This document shows, piece after piece, positions 1 through 11,494 of a DNA stretch of 64,000 bases; position 1 is the first letter of the stretch, and each line of letters opens with the position of its first letter. A program made the position numbers and the translations under genes. Below the pieces are notes generated by a model, which was given only the letters and a program-made list of their open reading frames with translations, ran no database searches and had not been told where the DNA came from. Origin of the DNA: Symbiodinium natans (taxonomy: Eukaryota > Sar > Dinophyceae > Suessiales > Symbiodiniaceae); assembly GCA_905221605.1 (NCBI GenBank), contig CAJNDS010001879.1, positions 1-64,000 on the forward strand. Direction: 5' to 3'.

Positions 1-200
1 GGGTTTAGGCGGGTTTAGGCGGGTTTAGGCGGGTTTAGGCGGGTTTAGGCGGGTTTAGGCGGGTTTAGGCGGGTTTAGGGGGGTTTAGGGGGGTTTAGGG
101 GGGTTTAGGGGGGTTTAGGGGGGTTTAGGGGGGTTTAGGGGGGTTTAGGGGGGTTTAGGGGGGTTTAGGGGTGTTTAGGGGTTTTAGGGTTTAGGGGTTA
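1..200 (+). repeat. Telomere-like 10-mer array GGGTTTAGGC / GGGTTTAGGG
   Basis: Seven GGGTTTAGGC units are followed by about a dozen GGGTTTAGGG units and then degenerate TTTAGGG. The G-rich strand runs rightward, so this is not a left chromosome end, which would read CCCTAAA. Confidence 0.95.
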
Positions 201-1320
201 AAAGTTTAGGGTTCACGTGTAGGGGTGGAGGGTTGAGGCTTGAGGGCTTTGGGAGGGCTTCAATGGTCAAGGTTTTTGAGGCGTGTGAGGGTTTAAACTT
301 CCAGGGTTGTTGCGGTTGTAGGGTTGTGGCTTTTTGGGGGTTGAGGTTATGCTTGAGAGTTTTGGGGCGCATATGCAGAGACTGCTCTGATATGGACAGG
401 CAAGAGCAAAGCACTGAACTATCTGTTCCCTACCAAGTTGAAACAGGAACATACGTCAATGCTGCTAAACCCTAGATCTCACGACCTGTCTCAACGCGAC
501 TTCTCTCGCTTCCCACTATCACATGGGTAGTTCTCTAACTTAGGGTCCCTTCTTCGGTTTCTTTTTTCAGGGTGCCGCCTTATACTGGGTACCCAACAAA
601 GGGACCCCAACCGTTGGGCCCCAACCCTAAACCCTAAACCCTAAACCCTAAACTCTAAACCCTAAACCCTAAACCCGCTGAGGCGGCAGCGAATAGAAGT
701 GAACGGCGTGTTCGATCGCTCGGAGAGTCCTTGCCTTAGCGAGCAGCAATAAAGGGTAATAATTACTAGCAGTATTCCCTCAGGGTCCTTTATACATTTA
801 TACCACTATAACCGTCCCCCCCAAACCCTATGCTGATTATTCAACCTCCTTTTACTAGCTTCCTGCCAAGGTGCTTCAGTTTTTGTTTGCCGCAGGAAAG
901 ATGCGCGAGTTTCACTTTCAGCCGCCTGCCACCCTGCGCAAAGGTTGCATGACAGACGACTGTTTGACAAATCGCAGCGGCCCCAGCCAGCTTGGACGCA
1001 AGCACGAAGCACAGCAGCGGCCGCTTCTTAAAAGCGTGCACGTAAACTACATAAACACGCTGGATATCGATCAAGCCAGTTTCGCGCTCTGCCTTGCCTT
1101 TTGTCGAGGTGTTTATCAATGCTACATGCGAAGGGAAGAATTCAACACAGCAGACGGAAGGCGGGACGCCTTCTTTGACGGGAGGGGCGGTATGAACCCT
1201 AAACCCCAAAGCCCTCCAGCCCTATACCTCACATTCTCAAACCATAAACCTCAAGTTAATCCCGAAGACCCAATCCTGCAACCCTTGAAGGAAGTGGTGC
1301 AGGGTTTAGGAACCTTACCC
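200..1320. other. Mixed intron-like DNA, no firm gene
   Basis: A short CCCTAAA array lies at 621-676. Around 545-605 and 745-800 are fragments resembling inverted-repeat families B and C. 870-1209 is open on both strands without any recognised motif. Coding cannot be assigned. Confidence 0.5.
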
Positions 1321-1443
1321 TAAGCCCTAAACCCGAAGCCCTAAACCCTAAGCCCTAAACCCTAAACCCTAAACCCTAAACCCCAAACCCCAAACCCTAA
1401 ACCCTAAACCCTAAACCCCAAACCCCAAACCCCAAACCCTAAA
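1320..1443 (-). repeat. CCCTAAA array with CCCCAAA variants
   Basis: Near-perfect heptamers ending just before the candidate exon at 1456. Confidence 0.9.
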
Positions 1444-1455
1444 CACGGGGTGCAG

Positions 1456-1550
1456 GTACGGACTGCAGAGTTCCTGCATCGTCGACTACTCCTACCCGGG
1501 CGCCGGCTTCTACGGGCCTGTCGGCCGAGGCGGGTTCTGGGCAGGGAGAG
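1456..1550 (+). CDS. Candidate exon GLQSSCIVDYSYPGAGFYG
   Basis: Preceded by a CCCTAAA array, acceptor GTGCAG, GC donor (GAG|GCTTAAG), TTTAGGG-like tract after. Gly/aromatic-rich peptide; no family recognised. Confidence 0.45.
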
Positions 1551-2015
1551 GCTTAAGGCTTAAGCAGAGGGTTTGAAGCTTCTAAGGGTTTTAGGGTTTA
1601 GGTTCTAGGACTGTAGGAGTTTTTTGGAGTGCAGGGCGGTTGTGTTGTGGGGTTGATCTGCGCAGCGCTCCTGCTTGCCTTCGAGCAGCTTCGCGTTTCG
1701 GCGTCGGGGGTTTCGGTTCAGGGTTTAGGGTAAATAGACCCGAGGCCCTTCGCCCTAAAGATCGGTGCCCTTGTTCCCTTTGCTTTGCTGACAACCTCCC
1801 CGCCCTCCCCCCCCCCCTAACCCTAACGCCTGAACCGCAAGAGCTCTGTTGATTTCTAAGTCGAAGCCCTGATATAGGGGCCTTATAATTCTTCCAGCCC
1901 CTATGTTATACCCGAAGCCCTAAACCCTAAACCCTAAACCCTAAATCCTAAACCCTAAACCCTAAACCCCCCTAGGCCCCCTAGACCCCCCAGGCCCCTA
2001 GACCCGAAACCTCAG

Positions 2016-2123
2016 AAGAATCTGGCAGCCTGCAGGCACATGGACTGCCGAGTTCGGGGTGAGCTTCGACGCACAGACCGGGGCGCTCACGTCCATGCAG
2101 GCCATGCCTGCCACTCTCTTCGG
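2016..2123 (+). CDS. Candidate exon WQPAGTWTAEFGVSFD
   Basis: CCTCAG acceptor after CCCTAAA; donor CGG|GTTTAG at the start of a TTTAGGG array. The 36-codon frame is strongly protein-like. Unknown family. Confidence 0.45.
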
Positions 2124-2720
2124 GTTTAGTGTTTGGGGTTTAGGGTTTGGGGTTTGGGGTTTAGGGTTTGGGGTTTAGGGTTTAGGGTTTGGGTTTGAGG
2201 GTTTAGGGTTGGTGCCTAGGGAGTTTAGGGTACGTGAGTTCAGGTTTTAGGGTTTTTCGGTGGCATGGAGCATTCCTGAACACCTCTCGATCTCCAAGGA
2301 GGTGTTGCGACTCCCGAGATGTCGTTCCCCAAGTACCCAAAAGTGAGTTGAGCAGGTCAGGCTTGAACTCGCTCTAAGTGCTAGTTGCACTTCTCCATGC
2401 TTAAGTCTTCGGCATGCTGATCATGCATACATGTAAAGGGCATGCAGAACGAAACAGAGGCTCTCTTTACATCCTTGCTCAGATTTTCAGGCCCTGTACC
2501 GGCCCATTCCCCCCAACCCTCTTCGCCACCCTCTTAAGTACTCTCGGCTAGATGGGTTGCGGGTTAGGGTGGCTTCTGTTGCCGGTTGAGGGTTTAGGGT
2601 ATCCTAACCCCCCTAAGCCCTAAACCCTAAACCCTAAACCTTAAACCCTAAGCCTTCAGCCCTAAACCCTAAACCCGAAGCTCTAAACCCTAAAGCCTAG
2701 CCCAAAACCCTAAACCACAG

Positions 2721-2799
2721 GCTCAGCCTTGCGCGTTCACGGAGCCGGCCAGCTTTATCTGCCGCGTCCCGGGCCTCGGGAACCTATTCCCTGCTAGGG
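2721..2799 (+). CDS. Candidate exon AQPCAFTEPASFICRVPG
   Basis: CCACAG acceptor directly after a CCCTAAA array; GT donor at 2800. Two Cys; unknown. Confidence 0.4.
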
Positions 2800-3365
2800 G
2801 TTCACAGATTGGGGTGTTAGGGTCTACTCGACCCTACACCCCTAAACCCTAAACCCTAAACCCAAACCCTAAACCCTAACCCTAAACCCCAAACCCTACA
2901 CCCGTTGCGCTGCTGCAACAGCCAACTTCGCGGTACTGTCGAAGAGCTCAACCTCAAGGCTGCAAACCCCAAGGCCTAACTCCTAGTCCTATTCCTACTG
3001 GCTCTTTGTAGGGAACGAGCGAATGAGGCGCCCTTGTGTAATTCCAAAAGAGGGTGTTAAAAAAGGGGGAAGTAAGGTGCTTCATTTCCTTCCAACCTAC
3101 TAAGAGGCAGTGGGCAATCGACCTCAGCCATAGACCCTAAATGGAAATCTGGTACTTTAAGCCATACAAGGGGTATACTACACAAGGGCCCGTGCTGTAG
3201 AACCGCCCCCCCCCCCAAGCCTAAACACGAAGCCCTGAACCCTAAACCCTAACCCCCCCCCCCCCCCAAACCCAAACCCCAAACCCCAAACTCCAAACCT
3301 CAACCCTCAACCCTGAACCCTAAACCCTAAACCCCCAAACCTCAAGCCCTCAACCCGCAAAGCAG

Positions 3366-3444
3366 CACAAGAGTGACGACCGCCCAGGACGGCGGTGCTT
3401 GCGAGGCCCATTTGCCCGTCCTGGGGCAGATCTTGGACTCTGTG
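3366..3444 (+). CDS. Candidate exon TRVTTAQDGGACEAHLPV
   Basis: AAGCAG acceptor after CCCTAAA; donor GTG|GTACGG leads into TTTAGGGG repeats. Unknown. Confidence 0.4.
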
Positions 3445-3449
3445 GTACG

Positions 3450-3575
3450 GTTTAGGGGTTTAGGGGTTTAAGGGTTTAGGGGTTTAGGGGTTTAGGGGTT
3501 TAGGGGTTTGGGGGTTTAGGGGTTTAGGGGTTTAGGGGTTTAGGGGTTTAGGGGTTTGGGGGTTTAGGGGGTTTT
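3450..3575 (+). repeat. TTTAGGGG octamer array
   Basis: About 15 copies of an 8-base unit with one extra G, directly after the candidate exon at 3366. Confidence 0.9.
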
Positions 3576-4598
3576 GTTTGTTTTTTCGGGTTTATCGCAC
3601 GGCTTTGAGCATGGCGGTTGATATTTAGCTACCCTAAACCCATCTGAACCTAAAACCCTATAATCCCTAAGCCCTAAACCCTAATGCCCCCCCCTGTCCC
3701 CCTCCTCTCCCCTCCTCTCCCCCCGACGTGAAGCTCCAAATCTCCAAAGAGCAGGCTGGGGACCCCTACATTGAGCCCGACGCCACGGCCGCTCGTCGGG
3801 GCTTGTTCGGGTTCTTTCGCCGCTTCAGGCCTTTTTTCAAGCTTTGTTCGGGATTTGACTCAGGGATCTCCCTAGAGCCTCTAGACTGGCCCCTTGAGCC
3901 ATAATTAAACCCTGAATCCTAAACCCTAAACCCTAAATTCTAAAACCCTAAACCCTAAACCCTAAACCCCAAACCCTAAACCCTAAACCCTAAACCATAT
4001 TCTGTGGTTGCCATGGTGGAATCTTGAGGAGGGGGTGGGGGATGAGGACCAGACGCAAGCAAAGAGCAGCCACAGGGCGGCGCATCTGCAAGTGGAGCGC
4101 AGCCTGGATCCCGCAGGATCGTTCAACAAATCACAAGAGCTTGGTTAGGATCCGATCTTTGCGGAAGCTGGAGCTTGTTCAACGGAAACCCTACACCCTA
4201 AACCATAAACCCTAAACCCTAAACCCGAAACCCGAAACCCTAAACCCTAAACCCTAAACCCAAGGTGTCCTCCAAGAGGATCAACATTCCGACGACCCGC
4301 CGAGCTCTTAGCTGCCTCTGCGCAGTGAAAGGTTGACGTGCTTCCCTGACCACCGATGGACATGGCAAATCACCGCGTCGTGCTCTTGAGCCTACCTTAC
4401 ACACCCTAAACCCTCCACACCCCAGACCCCTGAACCCGACCTCCAAAAAAACTCTGAAACCCTAAAGCCCCAAACCCATAAGTTTCTAGCCCTAAACCCT
4501 AAACCCTAAACCCTAAACCCTAAACCCTAAACCCTAAACCCTAAACCCTAAACCCTAAACCCTAAACCCTAAACCCTAAACCTTCATGCCCTGTCCAG

Positions 4599-4697
4599 GA
4601 AACGACTTGTTCGGGATGGCCTTCGGTAGCGCGACCACGTTCAGCCGCGGCCCCGGCTATCAGCGGAGCGCAGCATGCTCGAGCCGGGCTCATGGGG
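4599..4697 (+). CDS. Candidate exon NDLFGMAFGSATTFSRG
   Basis: TGTCCAG acceptor after a 90-bp CCCTAAA array, GT donor at the start of TTTAGGG. Unknown. Confidence 0.4.
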
Positions 4698-5143
4698 GTT
4701 TAGGGTTTAGGGTTTAGGGTTTAATTAGGGTTTAATTAGGGTTTAGGGTTTAGGGTTTGGGTTACGTGGTTTTGGGGGGAGTCTGGGGGGCGCCCAACCC
4801 CAAAAAACGCAGTGCTTTGCGTGCGGGAAGTGCTTCACGTTCGTCTGGAGTCCTCTGAGCCCAGAGAGAGGCCTTCCGCGATCCCGGCGGCTGAGGATAG
4901 GATAGTTCGAAGTGGGTGGTAGTTTCCCTTATACGATTCGCTTGTGAGTCAGGCTTCTATAAATGGCAGCTACCCACCCGTATCCACCCGTAGCTGTCCT
5001 TGTACGTGGCAATGGTCAACTTGCTCGTGTGAACGCCTGTGGGTCTGGGCTTTGGGTTTTGGGTTTCGGGTTTTGGTTGAAGGGTTAAAGGCTTAGGGTT
5101 TAGGGTTTGGGGTTTGAGTCAGCATTTCCCACGCCCTTCCCAG

Positions 5144-5198
5144 ATGCGCGAACCGTGGCTGCTTGCTACTGCCCCGACCGGCTGACCTGGCAGATTTG
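5144..5198 (+). CDS. Candidate module exon RTVAACYCPDRLTWQIW
   Basis: Acceptor TTCCCAG, donor GTGACC. AACYC matches the module core. The next exon in this copy is not found. Confidence 0.45.
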
Positions 5199-6349
5199 GT
5201 GACCATCGAACATGCATGAGCTCATGACATAAACTGGTGGGCATTTGCAAACCAGTAATTTACAGAATGGCCTGCCTCGACTGTGTACCTTTACACCTCC
5301 ATCTTGTGCCATACTGAGAATTCCGCAGCCCGAAACCTTACATCCTGCGCCCTTATTGGCAATCATCCCAGGGTGGTTGCCCCAAGCCCTAATCCCTGAG
5401 CCCTGTACCCTGCAATTCGTCGTCAGAGGTATCGGCTGGACCTGTTGTAGGACAAGCAAAGGCAACAAATGCAAGAACATGAAGAGTAGGCCCTTGAGGG
5501 TTGGGGCGTAGGAGGAGGTTTAGGGAGCTGGCGTCGAGTGTGTGTCGTGGGGTTCGAAGCGCCAAGATGCTTCCTGCCAGGAACGGGTGCACCAACACGG
5601 TGGATTTCATCCAGCAGGCTGCTACCCCAAACCCTAAACCCGAAACCCTAAACCCTAAACCCTAAACCCGAAACCCTAAACCCTAAACCCTAAACCGTCT
5701 TTCTCATTGCCATGCTTGCAACTACGCTGCTTCTCTGAACCCTAAGCGTAAACCGAAAACCGTCCCTTGGCATCTCAATATCCAAGGGTTTCAAGATTTT
5801 TGGGCTGCTTCCACAGCCTGTTGGTGCGTCGTTGCCAAGCAGGCTTGTCCTCGCCGCCCAACCGGTTGTGGTGCCCCTCACTGCCTGGACTCACTGCTGG
5901 CCCCTGTGCTTTCGTCCAGTTCGAGGTTTCACAGCCGTTTTGCCTGTGCTCTCCGGCGTCTGCGCAGGCACAGTGATGCTTGCACGGGGGTGGCCAGTCA
6001 GGGACTTGGAGCCTTGCCGGAGGGCCGCGGATGACGCTTGCCCTTGAGATTGCTGAGGGGAAGGAACCCTTTGGCAGCTGCAGGCTGCTTGTCGTAAGAT
6101 CCATCCATCCATCCATCCATCCATCCGATTCTGGATAACTTTGCTTGTTCGGCAAGTATCATCATTATGCTAGAGAAGGGTTTTGTTTCTGGTGATTGGT
6201 TCTAGAGCGCGAAGCCCTGAACCCTAGACCCTAAATCGGCACAAGCCCCTAAGCCTCAGATAGGAGTCTGGGGTCCTGCGGGTCCCGTTTTGCCTACACC
6301 GTGCAAACTCTGTACCCCAAGCCTTGACTTGTCGCACCCTCCCCCCCTA

Positions 6350-6451
6350 AACCCTAAGCCTCAAACCCCAAGCCTTAAACCCTAAACCCTAAACCCTAAA
6401 CCCTAAACCCTAAACCCTAAACCCTAAACCCTAAACCCTAAACCCTAAACC

Positions 6452-6506
<55 letters not shown>

Positions 6507-6507
6507 C

Positions 6508-6560
<53 letters not shown>

Positions 6561-6655
6561 ACCCTACCTCAAAACCCTCAAAACCCTAAAACCCTAACCC
6601 CTAAAAACCCCCTAAACCCTAGACCCTAAACCCTACCCTAAAACCCTTCCCTTCA
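6350..6655 (-). repeat. CCCTAAA array with a homogeneous CCCTCAA block
   Basis: CCCTAAA units to about 6447, then about 16 CCCTCAA units (6448-6565, one CCCTCAC), then mixed. Confidence 0.95.
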
Positions 6656-6689
6656 ACCCCCCCCCCCCCCCGAAAGAAAACATCCGCAG

Positions 6690-6752
6690 ATCGGGATCCT
6701 CCACTTCTACCTGAGCAAGGCCAGAAGCTGGACGGCTAGTTGCCATGACGGG
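6690..6752 (+). CDS. Candidate exon IGILHFYLSKARSW
   Basis: CATCCGCAG acceptor, GT donor before TTTAGGG. The IG.L strand could be the W..VG.L element of a module, but phase with 5144 is not shown. Confidence 0.35.
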
Positions 6753-7233
6753 GTTTCTAGGGTTTGGGGTTTAGGGTTTAGGGTTTAGGGTTTAGGGGGG
6801 TTTGAGAGTCTGGGTTGTCGGGTTTAGCTAAGCTGTACTATAACCCTAGTTAACGGTCTGCCTGAAGGATTGTAAGACCTAGCTGAATTTAGGAATCAGT
6901 GATTTAGGGTCTAGGGTTTCGGGATGTAGGGATTAAGGGCCTCTGGGGTCTGTAGTTGAGGGTCTTAGGGGTTTAGGGCCGTTGGACAAAGACATCAACT
7001 CAGTTTGCAGCTGCCTGGAATCGCCAGATCACAGGGGGTCTTGAGGCGTTCGGGTTTCGGGTTAACGTGGATCATAGGTTCAGGGTTTAGGGTTCAGGGT
7101 TTAGGGTTTAGGGTTTAGGGGATGTAGGGTCTAGGGTTGCGGGTTTGACGGGGTTACAGTAGGGTTTAAGGCCTAGGGTTCTGGAGTTCTGGAGGCTTTG
7201 GCCGAGTAAACCAAGACCACCCTGACCGGCCAG

Positions 7234-7304
7234 GTGTGCCACGCTGGCAGCAGCACCTGTGCCGAGGACTTCACCGGTGTTACGGGCCAGTACGGGCACC
7301 TGGC
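7234..7304 (+). CDS. Cys-rich module exon VCHAGSSTCAEDF
   Basis: The acceptor is GGCCAG; it ends with two bases at GT (GGC|GTAGGG). It encodes VCHAGSSTCAEDFTGVTGQ and a few more residues. The VC....C...F..V.G pattern parallels the exons at 13.0-13.4 kb and 19.0-19.9 kb. Joined in phase to exon 7722 it reads GHLAYRFRIRVECP. I infer it is part of a large secreted or surface protein; no named family was recognised. Confidence 0.6.
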
Positions 7305-7721
7305 GTAGGGCTTGGGTTTTAGGTTTTTTCGGGGGTTCATTCGGTTTTAGGGTTTAGGGATTGGGCCTGTAGGATTCGTAGGGTTTGTGGGACTTGTAGG
7401 GCTTATGCTTCACAAGTCATAGAGCGTATAGGGCTAGTGATCAGTACTTACAGGGAGTGCGACCAGCACCTAATAAAGGGCCTCAGGGCAGGTGGGGTTT
7501 CAAATACGTTAGTCTGGTTTAGATTTCACGACGCCTTACTTATGCCCTCCATCCTTTCTAACAACCCATCAGCCTTCAACAGCCGGATCTTGCATGCCCT
7601 TGCCAGCTACTTGTAGACATTCGTCGCAGTAGCATGTGGGGCTTGGGGTCCTGGGTACTATACATCCAGCAGAAGCTGACCCCTAGGAGAACCGTACATT
7701 GTACTTTCCTTCCGGGCTCAG

Positions 7722-7783
7722 GTACCGCTTTCGCATTCGCGTGGAGTGCCCCACCAATGCCTGCATGATGAACGACCAGAACC
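7722..7783 (+). CDS. Cys-rich module exon FRIRVECPTNAC
   Basis: Sixty-two nt after a GCTCAG acceptor, starting and ending with one base. FRIRVECPTNAC resembles EPIRVEVKCPVPC in the exon at 21211, the same place in another module copy. The donor GTCTGG joins in phase to exon 8077, giving DQNRVKLVEKSL. Confidence 0.6.
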
Positions 7784-8076
7784 GTCTGGCACTCAAAATG
7801 TCCTTCGCGCATACTAGCACACAGCAACCATGATTTTGCATGATTCCCTTCGGAGTTGACCATCATCCTCACTCGGCAGAGTTGAAGGCCACGCACCACG
7901 TTGAAAGCCCCACCGCCACCACACATGACGCCGAAAGCTGAACAATTGGCGCAAGGTTCAGGTTTGGGGTGCTGCGGTTTGGGGTTGATGGTCCTTTATG
8001 AAGAAGCCTGTTTGAAAGCAGCATGTAAGCAATCATGTTTACCTGTTGTTTTTAATGCTTTTACTGGTTCGCCCAG

Positions 8077-8159
8077 GGGTGAAGCTGGTGGAGAAGAGTC
8101 TGGCCAATGATCTCCCCAGCTGGGATGCGGGCAACGGCTGCCGAGCTTTTCTCTCAGAC
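8077..8159 (+). CDS. Cys-rich module exon VKLVEKSLANDLPSW
   Basis: The acceptor is GCCCAG and the donor GAC|GTACTG; 83 nt, two-base start and phase 0 end. It encodes VKLVEKSLANDLPSWDAG and NGCRAFLSD, aligning by position with GDTIRIISSDGRC of the exon at 20955. Confidence 0.6.
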
Positions 8160-8369
8160 GTACTGTCAGGGGTTCAGGGGTTTCAGCTTAGGGTTTAGGG
8201 TTTAGGGTTTAGGGTTCAGGGCTTAGGGTTTAGGGTTTGGGGGTTCAGGGTCTTGGTTTAGGGGCCCGAGTTTTCCCTACAGCACGTACTTGGGGTTTCG
8301 GACCGGCGAGGAACCATGAGAAGGAATCCGAAGCAAACCATCAACTCTTCCCAATGCTGCCATAGTTTG

Positions 8370-8485
8370 CGCTATGCGGGGTTTTACGAAAGCAGGGGAC
8401 CCCTAAAATAGATCCAACAATCGTAGGATTCCCTTCTAACAAGGGAACCCAAGAAGGTACCCCTAGTATCGTAAAACCCCCATGC
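8370..8485 (+). mobile_element. Family A inverted-repeat element
   Basis: GGGGTTTTACGAAAGCAGGGG...CCCCTAGTATCGTAAAACCCCC. Other copies are near 13465-13600, 22767-22812 (short), 26200-26290, 29733-29795 (left part), 30113-30165 (right part), 33769-33845 (reversed), 39338-39432, 43065-43100 (left part) and 60198-60270. Confidence 0.75.
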
Positions 8486-9064
8486 CTGAGCTCAGGGATT
8501 GTCTTGCCGAGCGAGCTCGGTCCCAATCATAACTGATCGCCGGCCCAAGCTTCTGCCCTAAGCAAGAACCCTAAACCCTAAACCCGAAACAACCCTAAAC
8601 CCCAGACCCTAGACCCTAGACCCTAAACCCTAAACCTAAACCCCAAACCCGAAACAACCCTAAACCCCAAACTCGAAACAACCCTCAACCCTAACCCTAA
8701 ACCCTATAGAAACCCTAGCCCAAATCCTAAACAACCCGAAACAACCCTAAATAACCCTGAACCCCCCCCCCCCCCCCCATCTCCTCCCACACTGGACTCT
8801 GAAGCTTGGAGTCGCCAGGGTCAGAAACCCGCAAACAACTTGCTGTTTCTTAGCAGGGAATGAGGGAATCAGGTACCATATGTAGTTTATCCTTAGAGAA
8901 CATATGTATATATATATATATATATGGTACCCCCCCCCCCCAGTGACCTACCCTTTTTCGCCTTGTCTCAAGCCACCCAGCTGCACTGCAAGCAAACTCG
9001 GTGTGCAATATAGCGTATTTCCTAGGGCGTAGACTAAAATACAACTAAAATCGCATACGCGGGA

Positions 9065-9360
9065 CAGTAGAAAAACCAAAAATACCAAAACCAAAAAAAC
9101 CAAAAAACCAAAACCAAAAAAACCAAAAAAACCAAAACCAAAAAAACCAAAAAAACCAAAACCAAAAAAACCAAAAATACCAAAAAAACCAAAAAAACCA
9201 ATTTTCCGGGACTCTCAGGAAATCCCTATGAGGCTTCTCCAAGAGTCCCGGAAAATTGTTTTTTTTTTGGTATTTTTGGTTTTTTTGGTTTTGGTTTTTT
9301 TGGTTTTTTTGGTTTTGGTATTTTTGGTTTTTTGGTTTTGGTATTTTGGCTTTTTGGTTC
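9065..9360. repeat. Large inverted repeat of (CCAAAAA)n / (TTTTTGG)n
   Basis: The left arm (about 9074-9213) is A-rich CCAAAAA-type repeat. The right arm (about 9243-9357) is its complement. AATTTTCCGGGACTCT and AGAGTCCCGGAAAATT flank a loop of about 25 bases. It would form a hairpin of over 100 bp. Confidence 0.9.
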
Positions 9361-9369
9361 GCCCACGAG

Positions 9370-10900
9370 GCAACAACTACGCATTTTTAAGTGTGCTTAT
9401 GCTAATTGTGCTTTTCAGAAATAGTATACAAGTGGTCTTTCTAGTGCTTCAGAACTATTTGTTTCGTTATTATGTAAGTAGAGCCGCTAGTGTTTAGTGC
9501 ATCTTTTGGTTGTACTCAAGTGTAGTAGGCCTTATTCAGCCATTACTTGGTGCTCTGGTAGCACAATTCGCATGGATAATATTTGCCTGGTAAATGCGAT
9601 TAATTATCTAGAAGCAGCATTTGCAATACTTGTCTTGAGAAAAAGCATTTATTGCTTAGAATTGTTTGCTTAAAAAGTGACTCCTACTCGTCCAGGAATA
9701 CCCCCAAACCCTATAATCCAAACTTTACCAGAGATTCTCCTGAAAAGCTTGCGCTTTTGGATGTTTTTATGTATTTGTGAATTCGCTTGTGTATGGCCTT
9801 CACTAAGTACTTTTCTAGGATTCTTGTGCATTTTTTAAGCCTGATTGTGCAAGTTGCGTTTTTCAAGCATAGTATATATGTGGTCTTTATTGAATACTTC
9901 AGACATCTTTGTTTCATCGTTATGTAAGTAGAACCGCTTCTATTTCCATTATTGTGCATCTTTAAGCTTGCTCATGCAAATTGTGCTTTTCAGACATAGT
10001 ATATAAGTGGTCTTTAGTGAATACTTCAGCAATCTTTGTCTCATTGTTATGTAGGTAGAACCGTTTCCATTTCCGCAAGTGTTTATTTCGTATTTGGTTG
10101 AGTATGGTCCTTTAAATAGTATTCACTTGAGTCAAATTGGGCTATTTGCTTAAGAATTCCTCTAGTAGTTAAATTCGCATAGAATGAATACTTCAAAAAA
10201 GTTGTTTCATGAATATGTAAACATAAGGTGTTTCATTTGACTTTGCAGATAGTACTTCAATAATACTTTGCCTGGTATAAACACAACTGTTTCAATGCAT
10301 TAGTTGCTCAACAAAGCACTATTTGCCCTTTAAACCACACTTTGCCATATTTTGGTTGAATATGGTGCTTCTTTCGTATTTTGGTTGAGTATGGTCCTTT
10401 AAATGGTATTCACTAGAGTCAAATTGGGCTATTTGCTTAATAATTACTCTAGTAGCTAAATTCGCATAAAATGATTATTTCAAAAAGAAAAACGATTCGT
10501 GAATATGTAAACATAAGGTATTTCAGTGGACTTTTCAGAGAGCATACTTTGCCTAGTACAAACACAATTGTATAAATACAGTATTTACACTTTAAACGCA
10601 CACTTTGCAATTTTTTGGTTGAAAATGGTGTTTATTTCGTATCTTGGTTGAGTATGCTCCTTTAAATAGTATTCACTTGAGTCAAATTGGGTTATTTGCT
10701 TAAGAATTTCTCTAGTAGCTAGATTTCGCATAGAGCCAAGAAAAATTTTTCACTATTTGATTAATACTTTGCCTCGTACAAACACAATTGTATAAATAAA
10801 TTAGTTGCTCAACAAAACATTAATTGCCCTTGAAACGCACAATTTGCATAGAAGAACACTGATCTAAACATCTAAAAAAACAGCATTGTCCGCTTTCGAT
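9370..10900. repeat. AT-rich island of two tandem repeat families
   Basis: A unit of about 130 bp containing GTGCTTTTCAGA.ATAGTATA recurs near 9405, 9850 and 9985. A unit of about 270 bp containing TTGGTTGAGTATGGTCCTTT recurs near 10095, 10385 and 10640. No ORF with support. Base composition differs sharply from the rest of the window, suggesting a foreign or transposon-derived insert. Confidence 0.85.
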
Positions 10901-11320
10901 TCAAAATGTAGATTCTTCCAATGCTAGCTTATCGGGGTCTGTGAGGTGGGTGTCCCAGTAACTGTCCTTCATTACCCGGTGATTAACTACGCGACTTTTG
11001 GGCCTTCTTTGTTATTTTTTGTTAAAAAGGCCTAAAAAGGCCTAAAAAGGGTAGGTCGCTGGGGGGGGGGGGGTAGCATATATATATATATATATATATA
11101 TTATACACAGATACATACATACATACATATACATGCATATATATATATATGTACAGGGAGATATATTGCAACCTCTTTCCTTCATTCCCAAAGTCATTCT
11201 GAAGCCCCTAAGTCCGAGCTATGCTTCATCTCGATGCGGGAACAAACACCGTGTTGCTCTAAGCCCTCAGCCCTAGAACCCGTAAACCCCAGAACCCATA
11301 AACCCTAAAACCTAAACCCT
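10900..11320. other. Non-repetitive and TA-microsatellite DNA, no gene seen
   Basis: It contains TA-rich microsatellites (11070-11150) and a G tract (11060-11072). Nothing coding is supported. Confidence 0.5.
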
Positions 11321-11400
11321 AAACGGCCCTAAACCCTAAACCCTAAACCCTAAACCCTAAACCCTAAACCCTAAACCCTAAACCCTAAACCCTGAACCTA
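11320..11400 (-). repeat. CCCTAAA array
   Basis: Homogeneous heptamers upstream of the candidate exon at 11422; the partner TTTAGGG array is at 11494-11555. Confidence 0.9.
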
Positions 11401-11421
11401 GAGCCCTAAACCTCTCAAGAG

Positions 11422-11494
11422 CCGGCCAAGACCGGACTTCACGGAGTGCTTGGAGGCCTGGAGGCCAGGACCCATGTGGCGCACATGAAGCAGG
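11422..11494 (+). CDS. Candidate exon PAKTGLHGVLGGLEARTH
   Basis: Between CCCTAAA and TTTAGGG arrays, phase 0 start compatible with exon 8077. All three frames are nearly open, so the frame is uncertain. Confidence 0.35.

Noticed and set aside
1-200. A chromosome end (true telomere)
   Set aside because: A left end should read CCCTAAA 5' to 3'. The array here is G-rich on the + strand and similar arrays occur throughout.
9045-9497. Phe/Trp- and Val/Leu-rich frames over the CCAAAAA hairpin
   Set aside because: Product of the simple repeat on both strands.
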